Below, one piece after another: positions 34,930-37,146 of a stretch of 37,146 nucleotides of DNA. The notes below the pieces were generated by a model. That model worked only from the letters and a program-made list of their open reading frames with translations, made no database searches and was not told where the DNA came from. Position 1 is the first letter of the stretch, and each line of letters begins with the position of its first letter. Where the stretch lies: contig NZ_SOFY01000069.1 in assembly GCF_004402595.1 (NCBI RefSeq), forward strand, positions 1 to 37,146, given 5' to 3'. The translations under genes were made by a program, and so were the position numbers. Origin of the DNA: Cryobacterium shii (GTDB taxonomy: Bacteria > Actinomycetota > Actinomycetes > Actinomycetales > Microbacteriaceae).

Positions 34930-36963
34930 ATGAACCCCTTCTTCAGCCCCAGCACGCTGGCCTACGAGCTGCCCCCGTTCGGGCTGATCCGGGAGGAGCA
35001 CTACCGGCCCGCTTTCCTGCAGGGAATGGCGGAGCAGATCCTCGAGGTTGCGGCGATCTGCGGGGTTCCGGATGCGCCCACGTTCGACAACACCATGGTG
35101 CCGCTCGAACTTAGCGGGCAACTGCTCACCCGGGTGGCGGCGGTGTTCTTCAACCGCAGCTCGTCGGACTCGAACCAGCTGACCGACGCGCTCGAGGAGG
35201 AGCTGGCGCCGTTGCTGGCCGCGCACGCGGACGCCATCCGTCTGAACCCGGAGCTCTTCGCTCGGGTGGCCGCCCTGCACGCGCAGCTGGACCGGTTGCA
35301 GCTGGACGCGGAATCGCGCTACCTGGTCGAGCGATACCACACGGAGTTCACGCTCGCCGGCGCGGGCCTGACCGACGCCGCCAAGGCCGAGCTGCGGGAC
35401 TACAACGCACGGCTCTCCACGGCGACCACCCGGTTCGAGAAGAACCTGCTGGCCGACACCAACGATTTGGCCCTCGTGCTCGAGAACGTCGCCGAGCTCG
35501 ACGGCCTCACCGCCGGGCAGATTTCGGCCGCGGCGGAGGCTGCGACGGAGCGCGGGCTGCCGGGCCGGTACGTGATCACCCTCGTGCTGCCGACCGGTCA
35601 CCCGTATCTGGCTCAGCTCACGAACCGCGGCGTGCGGGAGCGGCTGCTGGCGGCCTCGCGGTCCCGCGGCATCCGTGGCGGCGACCACGACAATCGCGAG
35701 CTGGTGCTGTCGATCGCCCGGCTCCGCGCCGAACGCGACCGGCTGCTCGGCTTCGACAGCCACGCGGCCGCGGTGACCGCCGACCAGACCGCGAAGACGC
35801 CGCAGGCCATCGCCGACCTGCTCGGGCGCCTGGCACCCGCTGCGTCCCGTAACGCCCTGGTCGAGCAGGCCGACTTGCAGGCCCGGATCGACCAGGACGG
35901 CGGCGGTTTCGAGCTCGCCGCGTGGGACTGGGCGTTCTATACCGAACAGGTGCGCCGGGCCCGGTATCATGTGGACACCGCGGCCATGCGGCCCTATTTC
36001 GAGCTCGAGCGGGTGCTGCGCGACGGCGTGTTCTACGCGGCGAGCCGGTTGTACGGGGTCACGTTCACCGAGCGCCCCGACCTAGTCGCCTGGCATCCGG
36101 AGGCCCGCGTGTTCGAGGTGACTGAGGCCGACGGCTCCCCCGTCGGCCTGTACATCGGCGACTTCTACACCCGCGACTCCAAGCGGGGCGGCGCGTGGAT
36201 GAACTCGCTGGTCTCGCAGTCGGCGCTCCTGGACTCGTCGGCGGTGGTCTGCAACAACCTGAACGTGCCCCGGCCGGCCGCGGGCGAACCCACCCTGCTC
36301 AGCTTCGACGAGGTCACCACCCTGTTCCACGAGTTCGGGCATGCGCTGCACGGGCTGTTCGCGCGGGTCACCTACCCGAAGTTCGCGGGCACGAACGTCT
36401 ACCGAGACTTCGTCGAATTTCCGAGCCAGGTCAACGAGATGTGGATGCTGTGGCCGGAGGTGCTCGCCCACTACGCCGTTCACCACGAGACCGGTGAGGC
36501 CATGCCGCAGGACCTGGTCGACCGGATCCAGGACTCCACCGCCTTCAACGAGGGCTTCTCCACCAGTGAATACCTGGCCGCCGCGCTGCTCGACCAGGCC
36601 TGGCACCGGATCGACGCCGACGACACGGTGACGGATGTCGCCGCGTTCGAGGCCGCCGCGCTCACCGCCGCGGGCCTGGACAACCCGGCCGTGCCCACGC
36701 GCTACGCCAGCACCTACTTCGCCCACACGTTCGCGGGCGGCTACGACGCCGGCTACTACTCGTACATCTGGAGCGAGGTGCAGGACGCCGACGCCGGGGA
36801 ATGGTTCGAGGACAACGGCGGGCTCACGCGGGCCAACGGGGATCGGTTTCGCCGTCGATTGCTCGGTGTGGGCGGCAGCGCCGACCCGCTGGCGGCCTAC
36901 CGGGACTTCCGGGGACGGGACGCGGGCATCCAGCCGCTCCTCGACCGGCGCGGCCTGAACTAG
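34930..36963 (+). CDS. M3-family oligopeptidase (Dcp/oligopeptidase A type)
   Basis: 677 residues from ATG at 34930, where the family N-terminus NPFFSPSTLAYELPPFGLI begins; the frame upstream only shadows the methyltransferase gene. The zinc site is HEFGHALHGLF with H467, E468 and H471. The third ligand is the glutamate in VEFPSQVNEMW about 25 residues on. FAHTFAGGYDAGYYSYIWSEV is the conserved C-terminal M3 segment (quoted in part). No signal peptide is present, so it acts in the cytoplasm, trimming peptides such as those imported by a Dpp system. AGGGTGAG lies upstream of the ATG. Confidence 0.95.
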   Translation: MNPFFSPSTLAYELPPFGLIREEHYRPAFLQGMAEQILEVAAICGVPDAPTFDNTMVPLELSGQLLTRVAAVFFNRSSSDSNQLTDALEEELAPLLAAHADAIRLNPELFARVAALHAQLDRLQLDAESRYLVERYHTEFTLAGAGLTDAAKAELRDYNARLSTATTRFEKNLLADTNDLALVLENVAELDGLTAGQISAAAEAATERGLPGRYVITLVLPTGHPYLAQLTNRGVRERLLAASRSRGIRGGDHDNRELVLSIARLRAERDRLLGFDSHAAAVTADQTAKTPQAIADLLGRLAPAASRNALVEQADLQARIDQDGGGFELAAWDWAFYTEQVRRARYHVDTAAMRPYFELERVLRDGVFYAASRLYGVTFTERPDLVAWHPEARVFEVTEADGSPVGLYIGDFYTRDSKRGGAWMNSLVSQSALLDSSAVVCNNLNVPRPAAGEPTLLSFDEVTTLFHEFGHALHGLFARVTYPKFAGTNVYRDFVEFPSQVNEMWMLWPEVLAHYAVHHETGEAMPQDLVDRIQDSTAFNEGFSTSEYLAAALLDQAWHRIDADDTVTDVAAFEAAALTAAGLDNPAVPTRYASTYFAHTFAGGYDAGYYSYIWSEVQDADAGEWFEDNGGLTRANGDRFRRRLLGVGGSADPLAAYRDFRGRDAGIQPLLDRRGLN

Positions 36964-37146
36964 CGGCAGCCGGCCCGGCGCCGGTCCCGGCCCCGGCACC
37001 GGCCCCGGCTCCGATCACCCCGCCCGTGAACCAATTCGACGGAGATACTGGCTCTCCTGCTGCATCTGTGGGTCTTTCGGAGCGCCTTAACGGCCGCACG
37101 CCGCTTCCTGTCTAGGTTTCTGACTGTCAAGGAAAGAAACTTTATA
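36964..37146. other. Non-coding end of the window
   Basis: The first 50 bases are a low-complexity run of CCGGCNCC-type units (36973-37012) that could form several weak hairpins and act as a terminator for the M3 peptidase gene. The rest, with TCTAGG and an AT-richer tail, shows no gene that I can support. Confidence 0.4.

Overview
The window is high-GC actinobacterial chromosome. Gene order (rne - rplU - rpmA - obg - proB - proA - nadD - rsfS; ileS - folC - DUF4233 - ndk), a translational-type ileS T-box and several apparently leaderless genes point to the Actinomycetes. The protein sequences read like Microbacteriaceae, perhaps a Cryobacterium relative. The family call is inference from protein flavour, not from a 16S gene.

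Region 1 (1-3640) is a metal(loid)-resistance patch with scars. It holds the 3' end of one arsenate reductase, a second complete arsC-type reductase, and a 20-codon stump of a thioredoxin reductase gene. On the other strand lie two tandem 80-residue redox-disulfide proteins and a DUF318/ArsP-like permease, divergent from an ArsR repressor. The patch ends in two gene remnants that meet at one junction near 3205: a SulP transporter C-terminus on the + strand and an unidentified coiled-coil C-terminus on the - strand.

Region 2 (3641-5320) carries a phosphoribosyltransferase-alpha/beta-hydrolase fusion gene, a bidirectional terminator hairpin and tRNA-Ala(GGC).

Region 3 (5364-16630) is a long minus-strand housekeeping cluster. 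In transcription order it runs rne/rng with a structured leader, then (after a convergent-facing DUF4031 gene) rplU, rpmA, obg, two tandem proB copies, proA, a small membrane protein, nadD, a single-pass membrane protein of unknown function, and rsfS. It joins translation and ribosome maturation with proline and NAD synthesis. Several junctions are ATGA overlaps, suggesting translational coupling.

Region 4 (16628-24084) has a VKOR-family oxidoreductase gene on the + strand, facing the minus-strand ileS-folC-DUF4233-ndk operon. Two copies of a palindromic repeat lie between them. The operon is headed by a T-box with an AUC (Ile) specifier. A TetR-family gene lies just upstream.

Region 5 (24186-29632) is a complete Dpp/Opp-type peptide or nickel ABC importer: lipoprotein, two permeases and a fused double ATPase. 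It is divergent from the TetR gene, with a 15-bp palindrome in the shared promoter. The ATPase contains an in-frame 12-bp tandem repeat coding for Thr-Thr-Val-Asp.

Region 6 (29640-37146) holds a cation-diffusion-type transporter, valS, a GNAT acetyltransferase, a small conserved hypothetical, a methyltransferase and an M3 metallopeptidase. Palindromic repeats again sit in the gaps between convergent genes.

I found no clearly new defence or mobile system. The strongest unexplained signals are the palindromic repeat family confined to convergent gene ends, the tandem proB pair, the repeat inside the ABC ATPase, and the broken genes in the arsenic patch.
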